From positions 4,864,771-4,928,770 of the forward strand of contig NZ_KV878783.1 of the NCBI RefSeq assembly GCF_001890765.1: a stretch of 64,000 bases of DNA. Reading direction: 5' to 3'. The translations under genes and the position numbers were made by a program. The DNA is from Spirulina major PCC 6313. Its GTDB lineage: Bacteria > Cyanobacteriota > Cyanobacteriia > Cyanobacteriales > Spirulinaceae. Under the pieces are notes generated by a model, which ran no database searches, was not told where the DNA came from, and saw only the letters and a list, made by a program, of their open reading frames with translations. Shown here piece after piece: positions 51,027 through 59,715 of this stretch. The first letter of the stretch is position 1. Each line of letters begins with the position of its first letter.

Positions 51027-52292
51027 ATGCGTATCCTCATTTACTCCTATAACTACTACCCGGAACCCATCGGCATTGCGCCCTTGATGACCGAGTTAGC
51101 AGAAGGATTGGTCAAACGTGGTCATGAAGTGCGGGTGATCACCGCGATGCCCTGGTATCCTGCCGGCGAGATTTTTGAAACCTACCGGGGCAAACTCTAC
51201 TGCACAGAAGAGATCAATGGTGTGACGGTTCAACGCTGTTATGTGCGCATCAGTAAAAACCGAAACCTGATCAATCGCGGCCTTTTTGAACTGAGCTTTA
51301 TGCTGTTGAGTTTTTTGCAAGCGTTGCGGGGGTGGCGGCCCAATGTCATTTTGATGACGGTTCCGGGGTTGCCGGTGGGAGTACCGGCGGCCGTGCTGGG
51401 ATTCCTTTATCGTTGTCCGGTGGTGCTCAATTTGCAGGACATCTTGCCCGATGCCGCGATTCAAGTGGGCCTGTTACGGAATCCGGTGGCTGTTAAGATT
51501 TTCAAAGCATTAGAAAAATTTAATTATCTCATTGCCACAAAAATTACAGTTATCTCTGAAGGCTTCATCGAAAACCTGACGCAAAAAAACGTCGATTCTC
51601 AAAAGATTTGTTTGATTCCCAATTGGGTCGATGTTAATTTTATTCGCCCGTTGGATCGCTACGATAATGCGTTTCGTGCGGAGCACAAGCTCGGCGATAA
51701 ATTTGTGGTGCTGTATTCCGGAAATATTGCCCTCACCCAACCGCTCATTAATGTGATTGATGCCGCTCGGAAACTCGCTCACTTACCAGAGATTGTGTTT
51801 GTGATCGTTGGCCCTGAGGATGCGCTTCATCCTTTGCGCCGCCGCGCCCGTAAACGCAATCTCCAAAATGTGCAATTCCTGACGTTCCAACCCCGTGCCC
51901 AGCTTCCCACAATGCTGGCGGCGGCGAATGTGGGTTTGGTGGTGCAAAAATTCAATGTGGTGTCCTTTAATATGCCCTCTAAAATTCAGGTGCTGCTGGC
52001 CAGTGGTTGCCCGATCTTGGCGGCGGTTCCGGAGGAGGGGACGGCGGCGATGGCGATTCGAGCCAGTGGGGGCGGGGTGTTGGTTCCGCCGGAAAATGCG
52101 AAGGCGTTGGCGGTGGCGGTGGAGGCGTTATATCGTCAGCCCGAAGAGCTTGAACGACTGGGGCAAAAAGGGCGACAGCATGCGATCGCCAATTACGCCT
52201 GCCGGTCTGCCATTGATCGCTATGAAGACCTTTTTCTCAAGCTCATCCAGCCCGAACCCTGTATCACGGTGGGCGATGAGATTCTGAAATAA
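51027..52292 (+). CDS. Glycosyltransferase family 4 (WcaI-like)
   Basis: From ATG 51027 (MRILIYSYNYYPEPIGIAPL) the protein has 421 residues. The N-terminus with YYPEPIGIAP and a later MPWYPAGEI matches the WcaI-type GT4 subgroup. The C-terminal GT-B half has FVVLYSGNI, VIVGPEDALHPL, and the nucleotide-sugar loop SKIQVLLASGCPILAAVPEEG, where the Glu lies near the donor phosphate. It should add a sugar in a surface polysaccharide pathway. No further polysaccharide gene is next to it. It overlaps nothing; rsfS starts 117 bp downstream. Confidence 0.9.
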   Translation: MRILIYSYNYYPEPIGIAPLMTELAEGLVKRGHEVRVITAMPWYPAGEIFETYRGKLYCTEEINGVTVQRCYVRISKNRNLINRGLFELSFMLLSFLQALRGWRPNVILMTVPGLPVGVPAAVLGFLYRCPVVLNLQDILPDAAIQVGLLRNPVAVKIFKALEKFNYLIATKITVISEGFIENLTQKNVDSQKICLIPNWVDVNFIRPLDRYDNAFRAEHKLGDKFVVLYSGNIALTQPLINVIDAARKLAHLPEIVFVIVGPEDALHPLRRRARKRNLQNVQFLTFQPRAQLPTMLAAANVGLVVQKFNVVSFNMPSKIQVLLASGCPILAAVPEEGTAAMAIRASGGGVLVPPENAKALAVAVEALYRQPEELERLGQKGRQHAIANYACRSAIDRYEDLFLKLIQPEPCITVGDEILK

Positions 52293-52408
52293 TGCTGGTG
52301 GGGGATGGGGCGGCGATCCGTAGGCACATCAACAAAACATTGCAACTTTGGGACGACCGGAACAGGCTTCGTTATGATCGGGGGAGTTCTGTTTTTCTAA
52401 TTTTGTGC

Positions 52409-52834
52409 ATGACCCAACAACGATCGCCCCTTTCTCCTCCCTCACTGCCGGCACACCTCGCGGCTGATCCCACCTCTCAAATGGCCTGGACGATCGCGAT
52501 CGCTGCCGATGAGCGCAAAGCCGCCAATATCACCCTCTTGCGCGTCACTGATGTCTGTTACCTCAGTGACTATTTCATCGTGGCAAGTGGGTTTTCGCGC
52601 ACTCAGGTGCGGGCGATCGCCGATGCCGTCGAAGCCAAAATGGAAGAGCAGTGGCAACGCTACCCCCTCCGCACCGCCGGCAAAACCGAAGGCAGTTGGG
52701 TCTTGCAAGATTACGGCGAAATCATTGTTCATGTGCTGCTGCCCACCGAGCGAGAGTTTTATAATTTAGAGGCATTTTGGGGTCATGCCGAGCGCATTGA
52801 TTTCCCCACTGATGATCCGGAGCCGCTACTGTGA
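52409..52834 (+). CDS. rsfS: Ribosome silencing factor RsfS
   Basis: From ATG 52409 the protein has 141 residues. The first 25 are a variable tail; then comes the RsfS (Iojap) domain with VTDVCYLSDYFIVASGFSRTQVRAIADAV in pieces, GSWVLQDYGEIIVHV, and FYNLEAFWGHAERI. RsfS binds L14 on the 50S subunit and blocks joining with 30S when nutrients run low. The last four bases overlap the start of the CGLD27 gene (GTGATG), so the two are translationally linked. Confidence 0.93.
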   Translation: MTQQRSPLSPPSLPAHLAADPTSQMAWTIAIAADERKAANITLLRVTDVCYLSDYFIVASGFSRTQVRAIADAVEAKMEEQWQRYPLRTAGKTEGSWVLQDYGEIIVHVLLPTEREFYNLEAFWGHAERIDFPTDDPEPLL

Positions 52835-53346
52835 TGTCCTCTGAACCTTCCACCCGGTGTCCTGTCCCCGAAGAGCAACAGCCCCTCAATGAATACGAGC
52901 AGTTGCGCGAAGCCTGGCTCTTTAACTGGACGGTGCAATCGCGCTTTGTTTATGTGCGTAAACTGGTTTGGGTGTGGGCCTGGAGTTGGGTGATTGCGGG
53001 GCCAACGGCGGCGGCGAGCTTTCCACCGGAACGGCTGCCCCTGCAATTTGCCTTAGCCGCCAGTGGTGGAGCGTTGGTGATTGTGGTGCTGCTGTTGCTC
53101 CGCCTCTATTTAGGGTGGCTGTATATTCGCGATCGCCTCTCTCAAACCGAGGTAGTCTACGAAGAATCGGGCTGGTACGACGGTCAACGGTGGCAAAAAA
53201 CCGATGAAGTGTTGATGCGCGATCGCCTCGTTGTATCCTATCAAGTGCAACCCATCCTCCAACGTCTCCAGACCACATTCCTCTGGATCGCCCTCAGTAT
53301 CCTCGGCGGCAGTGCCCTCTGGTTCGTAGCCGATACCTACCTTTAA
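52831..53346 (+). CDS. CGLD27 (DUF1230) family membrane protein
   Basis: The 171-residue protein shows the family opening CPVPEEQQPLNEYEQL, then LFNWTVQS, two hydrophobic helices early (WVWAWSWVIAGP, FALAASGGALVIVVLLLLRLY) and a third at the C-terminus. YEESGWYDGQRWQK with VLMRDRLV is the conserved core between them. CGLD27 occurs in cyanobacteria, algae and plants; a plant member has been linked to plastid function, but the biochemistry is not known to me. Starts at GTG 52831 or ATG 52834, within the rsfS stop overlap. Confidence 0.88.
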   Translation: MMSSEPSTRCPVPEEQQPLNEYEQLREAWLFNWTVQSRFVYVRKLVWVWAWSWVIAGPTAAASFPPERLPLQFALAASGGALVIVVLLLLRLYLGWLYIRDRLSQTEVVYEESGWYDGQRWQKTDEVLMRDRLVVSYQVQPILQRLQTTFLWIALSILGGSALWFVADTYL

Positions 53347-53397
53347 CTCACCAGTGATCCCCTTCCCTATTCTTTATCCCATTGCTAAAACGCTATT

Positions 53398-54351
53398 ATG
53401 ACGCGAGGCCTTCGGAACCCAGCCCCAGAATTAGAAGTACAACTCCTCCGAGAAGGTATTCTTGAATCCACCCATCGCGTCACAGCGGTGATTGCCGACC
53501 ATCGCGGGCGCTTGCTCACCCAAGCCGGTAATGCGGCCATGAGCACCTTTATCCGTTCGGCCCTCAAACCCTTTCAAGCCCTCGCCGTCACCAGCACCGG
53601 CACGATCGAACGCTACGGCCTCACCGATCGCGACCTTGCCGTCATCTGTAGTTCCCACCACGGCAGCGTCGAACACGCCCGCCAAGTCTTCAATATTCTC
53701 TGGCGCTGTGACATTGATCCCACCGCCCTCCAATGTCCCACCCCCCCCGACAAAGACAGCCCCCTCCAACATTGCTGCTCCGGGAAACACGCCGGGATGC
53801 TCGCCGTCGCCCAACAGCGGTACTATCCCCTGGAAACCTATCTGCACCGTAGCCACCCTGTCCAAAAACTGATCATCACCAAAATCAGCGAACTCCTGGG
53901 GATGCCCGCCGATGAATTTATTCGCGCCCGTGATGATTGTGGTGCGCCGATCTATTCAATGCCCCTGATCCAGATGGCAAGTTTATACGCTCAACTGGCA
54001 TCGGGGGAGCATCTTGATCTCGAACGGATTGTGCGAGCGATGACCTACTATCCGCATTTGGTGGCGGGAGAGGGGGCCTTTGATACGGAATTGATGCGGA
54101 TGACGGAAGGGGAATTAGTGAGTAAAGCCGGAGCCGAAGGCATTCAATGTATTAGCCGCGCTGGGGAAGGATTAGGCTTGGCGATTAAGGTGCATGATGG
54201 GGCGAAGCGGGCGAAGTCGGCGATCGCGATCCACATTCTGCGGCAACTGGGCTGGATCACGCCCCCCGTTGCCGAAACCCTATCGGAACAATTCATGAAA
54301 CTCAGTCCCTATAAACGCCTGGAGGTGGTGGGGGATCTCACCATGCTCTAG
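53398..54351 (+). CDS. Asparaginase (asparaginase II family)
   Basis: The 317-residue protein belongs to the asparaginase_II family (rhizobial thermolabile type), not to the E. coli AnsA/B fold. Visible marks are RSALKPFQALAV, VICSSHHGSVEHARQVFNIL, HCCSGKHAGMLAVAQ with the Ser-x-Lys pair likely catalytic, ARDDCGAPIYSMPL, and VAGEGAFDTELM. It should release ammonia from asparagine. Start ATG 53398. asnB, the opposite reaction, lies at 16.7 kb, not nearby. Confidence 0.88.
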   Translation: MTRGLRNPAPELEVQLLREGILESTHRVTAVIADHRGRLLTQAGNAAMSTFIRSALKPFQALAVTSTGTIERYGLTDRDLAVICSSHHGSVEHARQVFNILWRCDIDPTALQCPTPPDKDSPLQHCCSGKHAGMLAVAQQRYYPLETYLHRSHPVQKLIITKISELLGMPADEFIRARDDCGAPIYSMPLIQMASLYAQLASGEHLDLERIVRAMTYYPHLVAGEGAFDTELMRMTEGELVSKAGAEGIQCISRAGEGLGLAIKVHDGAKRAKSAIAIHILRQLGWITPPVAETLSEQFMKLSPYKRLEVVGDLTML

Positions 54352-54517
54352 GGGCATTCCGTCCCAGTTTTTGGTCAAAATGAGCGATCGCCCCCCGGAT
54401 CACCCCGGAATTTTCCACAAACTTGGTGGATCACTGGGCACTTGTCTTAAAATAAATGAAAAGATATGTAAACTTTTTTTAACCATCCTGCTGTCCTCTG
54501 CCGATTGGGGCGTACCA

Positions 54518-55489
54518 ATGACCTCTGTAAAATCCTTGTTTTCTCCCGTAGAAGCCGACCTTGACATTCTCAGCACCAACCTTAAAACCCTCGTGGGGGC
54601 CAAGCACCCGATTTTAAGTGCGGCAGCAGAACACCTCTTTGGCGCGGGAGGAAAGCGGATGCGACCGGCGATCGTGTTGATGGTGGCGCGGGGAACCATG
54701 GCCGGGCAAGAGATTACCCCCCGCCACCGTCGCCTCGCTGAAATCACCGAAATGATTCACACCGCCAGCCTCGTCCATGATGATGTCGTCGATGAGTCAG
54801 AGTTACGCCGCAATGTGGCCACGGTGAATAACTTTTTTGGCAATCGGATCGCCGTGTTGGCCGGTGATTTTTTGTTCGCGCAGTCGTCGTGGTATCTCGC
54901 CAATCTGGATAATTTGCAGGTGGTGAAATTGCTCTCAGAGGTGATTCGTGATTTTGCCGAGGGGGAAATTCGTCAGGGGTTAAACCGCTTTGATACGGAT
55001 TTATCCATCGAAGCCTATCTCGAAAAAAGCTATTACAAAACCGCGTCATTGATTGCCAACAGTGCCAAGGCTGCCGCTGTGCTCAGTGATGCATCGGTGG
55101 AGTTAACCCAAGACCTCTATCATTTTGGCCATCATTTCGGCCTGGCGTTCCAAATTGTGGATGATATTCTCGACTTCACCGCCACCAGTGATGTGTTGGG
55201 GAAACCGGCGGGTTCGGATTTAGCGAGTGGGAATTTGACGGCTCCGGTGCTCTACGCCATGGAAGAGAAGCCCTATATTGCAGCGTTAATTGAGCGCGAA
55301 TTTAGCCAAGCGGGGGATCTGGAGCAAGCCTTAGCAGCGGTGCGGGAAACGGACGGTATTGAGCGATCGCGTGCCTTAGCAGCCCATCATTCCCAACAGG
55401 CGATCGCCCACCTCAAAACCCTGCCCCCCTCCCCCTGTGCCCAAGCCCTCGAAGATCTCTCGTCCTATATCCTCACCCGGATGTATTAA
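54518..55489 (+). CDS. sds: Solanesyl diphosphate synthase (trans-prenyltransferase)
   Basis: From ATG 54518 (MTSVKSLFSPVEADL) the protein has 323 residues. The first Asp-rich motif is in LVHDDVVDESELRRN and the second in AFQIVDDILDFTATSDVLGK; GGKRMRPAIVL is also present. The enzyme extends allylic diphosphates in trans; in cyanobacteria the C45 product is the side chain of plastoquinone. Chain length cannot be proved from motifs, though small residues ahead of the first DDxxD fit a long product. An in-frame ATG at 54380 and an earlier GTG exist, but the family start supports 54518. Confidence 0.92.
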   Translation: MTSVKSLFSPVEADLDILSTNLKTLVGAKHPILSAAAEHLFGAGGKRMRPAIVLMVARGTMAGQEITPRHRRLAEITEMIHTASLVHDDVVDESELRRNVATVNNFFGNRIAVLAGDFLFAQSSWYLANLDNLQVVKLLSEVIRDFAEGEIRQGLNRFDTDLSIEAYLEKSYYKTASLIANSAKAAAVLSDASVELTQDLYHFGHHFGLAFQIVDDILDFTATSDVLGKPAGSDLASGNLTAPVLYAMEEKPYIAALIEREFSQAGDLEQALAAVRETDGIERSRALAAHHSQQAIAHLKTLPPSPCAQALEDLSSYILTRMY

Positions 55490-55656
55490 GGGTGCATCAT
55501 TCCTTGCTTTGAACCCAAGGGGCTAAAGCCGCCTTGTCTGGGCGTTTTGATCGGCGGAAGGGTGATCAATTTTCCGGCCGCAGAGTGGCAGATTCAGGGC
55601 TGGGACGGGACAATGGAAAAGCGGATTTGTACAATCAACGCCATGGGAGAACGGGT

Positions 55657-55980
55657 ATGGAAAACACCAACTGGATTCAAGAAATGCTCATGATTGGCGT
55701 GGGCACAACCTCATTCCTAGCGGAAAAATTAACCGAGGTCGGCGATCAATTAGTGACCGAAGGCAAGATTGATCCGGAACAAGCCCGCACGATTATTGAT
55801 GAAGTGGTGGGCAAAGTGAAGACAGAACAGGGTAATTTTGAAGAGCGGATGCAGATCCAACTGCGGAATGTGCTCCAGGATTTTGGGGTAGCGCGGCAGT
55901 CGGAAGTGGATGAACTGCGCGGCCGCATTGACCGCTTGGAGCATCAAGTGCGAGATTTAGAAAATAAACTGTGGCGTTAA
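55657..55980 (+). CDS. Phasin-like coiled-coil protein
   Basis: From ATG 55657 ([20 protein letters not shown]) the protein has 107 residues, almost all helix, ending in a regular coiled coil ([22 protein letters not shown]). This layout, an amphipathic start followed by [21 protein letters not shown], matches small phasin-family/PHA granule-associated proteins of cyanobacteria. Whether it binds PHA granules is not shown; no PHA synthase is near. The gene lies 16 bp upstream of the FKBP gene and is likely co-transcribed. Confidence 0.75.
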   Translation: MENTNWIQEMLMIGVGTTSFLAEKLTEVGDQLVTEGKIDPEQARTIIDEVVGKVKTEQGNFEERMQIQLRNVLQDFGVARQSEVDELRGRIDRLEHQVRDLENKLWR

Positions 55981-55996
55981 GAGAAACAGAGTTTTT

Positions 55997-56545
55997 ATGC
56001 GTGAAATTTGGATTAGTTTTGGCGTGATGGCTGTCTGTGCGGTGGTTTTGATCACCTCGTTGGTGTTGGGTTTGGGGGCGGGGCCGAGTGCGATCGCCGC
56101 TGAAAGTCAGCCAACCCCTGATACACTGACGGAACGTGAGGCGGCTCCGGCCCCCACCATTGTTTTTGATGAGGAAGAAGCCCCTGTGAGCGACAGCACC
56201 ATTGTGACAACGGATTCCGGTTTGCAATATGAAGTGATTACCCCCGCACCGGAAGGGGCAGCAAGTCCCACAAAGGGCAAACGGGTGACGGTTCACTATA
56301 CGGGCACGCTGGAAAATGGGCAAAAGTTTGACAGTTCCCGCGATCGCGGCACGCCTTTTTCCTTCAAAATTGGCGTGGGTCAAGTGATTAAAGGCTGGGA
56401 CGAAGGCGTGTTATCGATGCAGGTGGGTGAACGCCGCAAGCTGATCATTCCGCCGGATCTGGGGTATGGGGCGCGGGGGGCTGGCGGCGTGATCCCCCCC
56501 AATGCTACGCTCATTTTTGACGTGAAATTACTGGCGACCCAGTAA
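55997..56545 (+). CDS. FKBP-type peptidyl-prolyl isomerase (exported)
   Basis: The 182-residue protein has an N-terminal signal anchor ([22 protein letters not shown]), a Pro/Glu-rich linker of about 45 residues and one FKBP domain. The domain shows [54 protein letters not shown], and [20 protein letters not shown]. The pocket Tyr, Asp, Phe, Val-Ile and Trp are all present, so it should be active in the periplasm or thylakoid lumen. Start ATG 55997. A hairpin follows at 56566. Confidence 0.93.
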   Translation: MREIWISFGVMAVCAVVLITSLVLGLGAGPSAIAAESQPTPDTLTEREAAPAPTIVFDEEEAPVSDSTIVTTDSGLQYEVITPAPEGAASPTKGKRVTVHYTGTLENGQKFDSSRDRGTPFSFKIGVGQVIKGWDEGVLSMQVGERRKLIIPPDLGYGARGAGGVIPPNATLIFDVKLLATQ

Positions 56546-56565
56546 GCGCGTTGGTTTGGATCGCG

Positions 56566-56595
56566 ATCCCTTTCGGTGTCTGCATCGAAAGGGAT
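56566..56595. terminator. Hairpin after the FKBP gene
   Basis: ATCCCTTTCG (56566-56575) pairs perfectly with CGAAAGGGAT (56586-56595) around a 10-nt loop. No T run follows on the plus strand (TCTGGTGTTT), so it is either a weak terminator or an RNA-stabilising stem between FKBP and anmK. Confidence 0.55.
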
Positions 56596-56629
56596 TCTGG
56601 TGTTTAAGGTGAATCGGGAGTAAAACAGC

Positions 56630-57781
56630 ATGCGGGTGATGGGGTTGATGAGTGGCACGTCCGTGGATGGCATTGATGTGGCCTGTGTGACGATTGAGGG
56701 GCAGGATCTGGAGATTTGCGTCACCCTCGAAGCGGGGATCACTGTCCCCTACGCGCCAGAACTGCGATCGCATATTCTCGCCGTTTGTGGTGGGGAACCC
56801 CTGACGGTGGCGCAGTTGACGACCCTCGATGATGCGATCGCCGTTGCCTTTGCCGAAGCGGCCCAACACCTCCAGGCCAGCACCGGCCCCGTGGATTTGA
56901 TCGGTTCCCACGGCCAAACCGTCTTTCACCGCCCTCCCCAGGGCGATCACCTCGGCTACAGCGTCCAACTGGGCCGGGGAGAAGTAATCGCCCAACTGAC
57001 CCAAACGCCGACGGTGAGCAATTTCCGCGCCGCAGATTTGGCAGCGGGGGGCCAGGGTGCGCCCCTAGTGTCGCGTTTGGATGTGGCCCTCCTCAGCCAT
57101 CCCACGGAGCACCGCTGCATCCAAAACCTCGGCGGCATCGGCAATGTTACCTATCTACCGCCGCGCCACATGTCAGATTGGCAACACCACATCATGGGCT
57201 GGGATACCGGGCCGGGGAATGTGCTGATCGATTTAGCGATCGCCCAACTCACCCATTACCAACAAACCTACGATCTTGGCGGTCAATGGGCGGCCCAAGG
57301 TCAACCCTGTGCTGACCTGATCGACACCTGGCTGCAACATCCCTTTTTCCACCAACCGCCCCCCAAATCCACCGGCCGCGAACTCTTCAGCCCGGACTAC
57401 CTCCAGCACTGTTGGGAACAGGCCCAAGCCCACGGCCTCAGTGATGCGGATTGGCTCGCCACCCTGACCGACTTCACCGCCCGCACCGTCGCCCTCAGTT
57501 ACCGCACCTTTTTACCCCACCCGCCCGATCGCATCCTTCTCTGTGGTGGCGGCAGCCGTAACCATTATCTGCGCGATCGCCTTGCCCACCACCTCGCCCC
57601 TGCTGGGGTGGAAACCACGGATCAGCACGGCGTAGATTCCGGCAGTAAAGAAGCGATCGCCTTTGCCGTCCTGGCCTATTGGCGCTGGCAGGATGGCAGT
57701 CCTGGCAATGTCCCCGCCGTCACGGGAGCCAAGCAGGCCTGTACCCTCGGTGAGATTCATCCCGTCATCCGTCAGTCCTGA
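56630..57781 (+). CDS. anmK: Anhydro-N-acetylmuramic acid kinase
   Basis: The 383-residue protein begins MRVMGLMSGTSVDGIDVACV, the AnmK phosphate loop, and continues with LIGSHGQTVFHRPP, NFRAADLAAGGQGAPLV, NLGGIGNVTYLP, GWDTGPGNVLID, and ILLCGGGSRNHYLRDRL. AnmK opens the anhydro ring of 1,6-anhydroMurNAc and phosphorylates it, recycling peptidoglycan. The start at ATG 56630 is fixed by the N-terminal motif. PBP1A, another wall gene, is 13 kb away. Confidence 0.95.
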   Translation: MRVMGLMSGTSVDGIDVACVTIEGQDLEICVTLEAGITVPYAPELRSHILAVCGGEPLTVAQLTTLDDAIAVAFAEAAQHLQASTGPVDLIGSHGQTVFHRPPQGDHLGYSVQLGRGEVIAQLTQTPTVSNFRAADLAAGGQGAPLVSRLDVALLSHPTEHRCIQNLGGIGNVTYLPPRHMSDWQHHIMGWDTGPGNVLIDLAIAQLTHYQQTYDLGGQWAAQGQPCADLIDTWLQHPFFHQPPPKSTGRELFSPDYLQHCWEQAQAHGLSDADWLATLTDFTARTVALSYRTFLPHPPDRILLCGGGSRNHYLRDRLAHHLAPAGVETTDQHGVDSGSKEAIAFAVLAYWRWQDGSPGNVPAVTGAKQACTLGEIHPVIRQS

Positions 57782-57823
57782 GGGTATACTGGTGCATGAA
57801 AACCTATCGTCTAATATTGCGCC

Positions 57824-58279
57824 GTGTCTCACACCTTTCTGCTAGAGGAAGGACGCTGGACGTTCAAAGGTCACTGGTTAGAACGCAGTGGTGTACCCAT
57901 TCCAATTCAGGGCAAAACCTTAATCGCCTGGGGACAAGAAAACTGGTTTACTTGGGTGACTCGCTTGGATTTTCCCAATAGTGAGCAGCCACCCATTACC
58001 CTACAGTACAGAGGCCGTCTAGATTTAGGCGATCGCCTCTATAATTTCGTCCTTCAACACAGTGTCTTTGGGCATATTGAAGGGGAAGGGTGGGTTGCAC
58101 CGGACTCAATTGTGCAAACCTATCGTGTGATTAGCGATGATGAACGCCAAAGCCAGCGACAGAGCGGATTCGAGAGCCTATATCGCCTTGATGATCAAAC
58201 CTATCTGCTTTCTAGTGGTATTTTTGTCGGGAATGCCATGACCACCACCCTAGAAGCAACCCTTCGTCGTCAAGGTTAG
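57824..58279 (+). CDS. Unknown soluble protein (cyanobacterial type)
   Basis: The 151-residue protein starts at GTG 57824, 43 bp after anmK; no ATG is better placed. It is beta-rich with many aromatic residues (WTFKGHWLERSG, TLIAWGQENWFTWVTRLDF, YRGRLDLGDRLYNFVLQHS), and has no signal peptide or membrane segment. The pattern suggests a small beta-barrel or lipocalin-like fold, but this is not confirmed and I do not know the family. Confidence 0.65.
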   Translation: MSHTFLLEEGRWTFKGHWLERSGVPIPIQGKTLIAWGQENWFTWVTRLDFPNSEQPPITLQYRGRLDLGDRLYNFVLQHSVFGHIEGEGWVAPDSIVQTYRVISDDERQSQRQSGFESLYRLDDQTYLLSSGIFVGNAMTTTLEATLRRQG

Positions 58280-58397
58280 CTCTGTATATTTACTAAATTC
58301 TGTATGAAAATCAAGCCATAATGGTGGGGAAAGGCTAGCCTGCGCCTGAAGCCATTCCACCTCCATCACCCATGGCTCTCAGAAGGGAATCGTAACT

Positions 58398-58943
58398 ATG
58401 ACTGACCCAAACCTTGGTCGTCGCTTATCTAATCGCTATCATCTGGTTGAACTCGCGGGGAAAGGCGCGATGGGGCGTGTTTATCGTGCGGAAGATACGC
58501 TGTTGGGCGGGGTTAATGTTGCAGTCAAGTTTTTGGCGCAGACCCTGTTAAATCAGCGGATGCGCGATCGCTTCGAGCGAGAGGCCACCATTTGCGCCCT
58601 CCTGGCCGAAAAAACGATGCACATTGTCCGCGTTAAGGATTACGGCGTGGATGACCATGATGTGCCCTACTACGTGATGGAGTTTCTCCAAGGGGAAAAC
58701 CTCAGCGACATGATCAAAGCCAACGCCATTCCCTTCGGACGGTGTTTGAGTATTGTGCGCCAAGTGTGTCGGGGGCTGAACTGCGCCCACCAAGGCATCT
58801 TATTTGGTAGTGCATTAGATTATTGTGGGGAAGGAGAGGATATCCTGCCAACTCCAGCGATGGTCAGTCAATCCTGCTCGTTGTGCCGCCGTGCTCTTGT
58901 AGCGACTGTGCTGCCAGATCCAGTTGAAATAACTCACCACTAA
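58398..58943 (+). pseudogene. Ser/Thr protein kinase, N-terminal fragment (split by IS1)
   Basis: The frame starts at ATG 58398 and codes 136 kinase residues up to the IS at 58806, then reads 45 residues of IS sequence to a stop. The N-lobe is present: glycine loop GKGAMGRVY (21-29), VAVKFL with ATP-anchoring Lys44, and the helix C Glu region, up to the hinge VPYYVMEFLQGENL. The catalytic loop is missing. The rest continues at 59716. Joining both halves and removing one target duplication gives one open frame of 504 residues. As it stands, no active kinase can be made unless the element excises precisely. Confidence 0.9.
58798..58805. repeat. Target site duplication, left copy
   Basis: TCTTATTT lies directly before the IS1-family element and again directly after it at 59708-59715. 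Eight bases is in the range for IS1. Confidence 0.92.
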
Positions 58944-59707
58944 ACGCACCGTCACCTTTGTCTGCTGCCACAGTTTGCCAAACTTGTTCTGTCGTCGATG
59001 CCACCTACCCGTCTGCTGCCTGATAATTCCATTGGTACGCTCCAACCGTTGCGTTTGGTCTTTGCCAATGTAGTGCTCAATTTCCAGCGGCAGTACCCGC
59101 TCATATCCTCCCCAGTTGTCACTATTCCATTGCTGGCAATGGGTCTTTCCCTCCGTGCTCACCACCAGTTCTTCAATCAGTTCATCGGTGTGTTTCCCCA
59201 CTCGTGCTGCCAAGATTAACCCGCTCGAATCTGCCAAACTCATCGCAATCCAGCAATCGCCTACTTCAACTTCTTCGGGCAAGCATTGTTTGTTTTTTTT
59301 TCACGAATGACCACATCTCATCAGCACTCACGTCCTCCGTTTCCACGCCCTGCACTTGGTCGTTATGAACCAGCAAAGCTTTAGCACTGGCGGCACGAAT
59401 AATACTGACCACGGTGTTATAGGCTAATCCGCTGATGCGGCTGACTCCTCGCAAGCTAGTGCCTTCACTGTGGGCTTGAAGTACTTGCTCAATCTGCTCC
59501 GGAGTAACATGGCGATAGTAGTAGAGGGTGTCAAAACTCTCGGCAAAGGTTTGCTGGCAGTGAGGGCAGAAGTAGCGTTGATGACCATTGGGCATTTTGC
59601 CGTGTTTGTGGGTTTTGGGATGACCGCAGAGCCGACATTCCATAGTTTTAGTGCAGTGGTAACGATTCCTCTACTTTACCAAACCCACATCATTTTGACG
59701 CACTACC
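58806..59707 (-). mobile_element. IS1-family insertion sequence
   Basis: 902 bp bounded by inverted ends that begin GGTAGTGC (left GGTAGTGCATTAGATTATTG, right, read inward, GGTAGTGCGTCAAAATGATG), the ends typical of IS1. An 8-bp TCTTATTT duplication flanks it. It holds one transposase region on the minus strand, split into two frames. It is inserted in the kinase gene in the opposite direction to the kinase. Confidence 0.94.
58815..59643 (-). CDS. IS1-family transposase (two frames, fused by slippage or frameshifted)
   Basis: The upstream frame (59643-59266) has a zinc-ribbon start (CRLCG...CPHCQQ) and an HTH-like EGTSLRGVSRISGLAYNTV, then ADEMWSF with the first catalytic Asp. The downstream frame (59282-58815) has GDCWIAMSLADSSGLILAAR, DNWGGYERVL (second Asp) and RTNGIIRQQTGRW preceded by the catalytic Glu. 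The frames meet at a run of nine A (minus strand, 59301-59293). Loss of one A would join them in phase as FVKKNKQCLPEEVEVGD. A change of +1 is needed, not the -1 known from E. coli IS1, so the copy either relies on transcriptional slippage or is a homopolymer-frameshift mutant. Confidence 0.88.
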
Positions 59708-59715
59708 TCTTATTT
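59708..59715. repeat. Target site duplication, right copy
   Basis: TCTTATTT, identical to 58798-58805, follows the right IS1 end. Confidence 0.92.
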
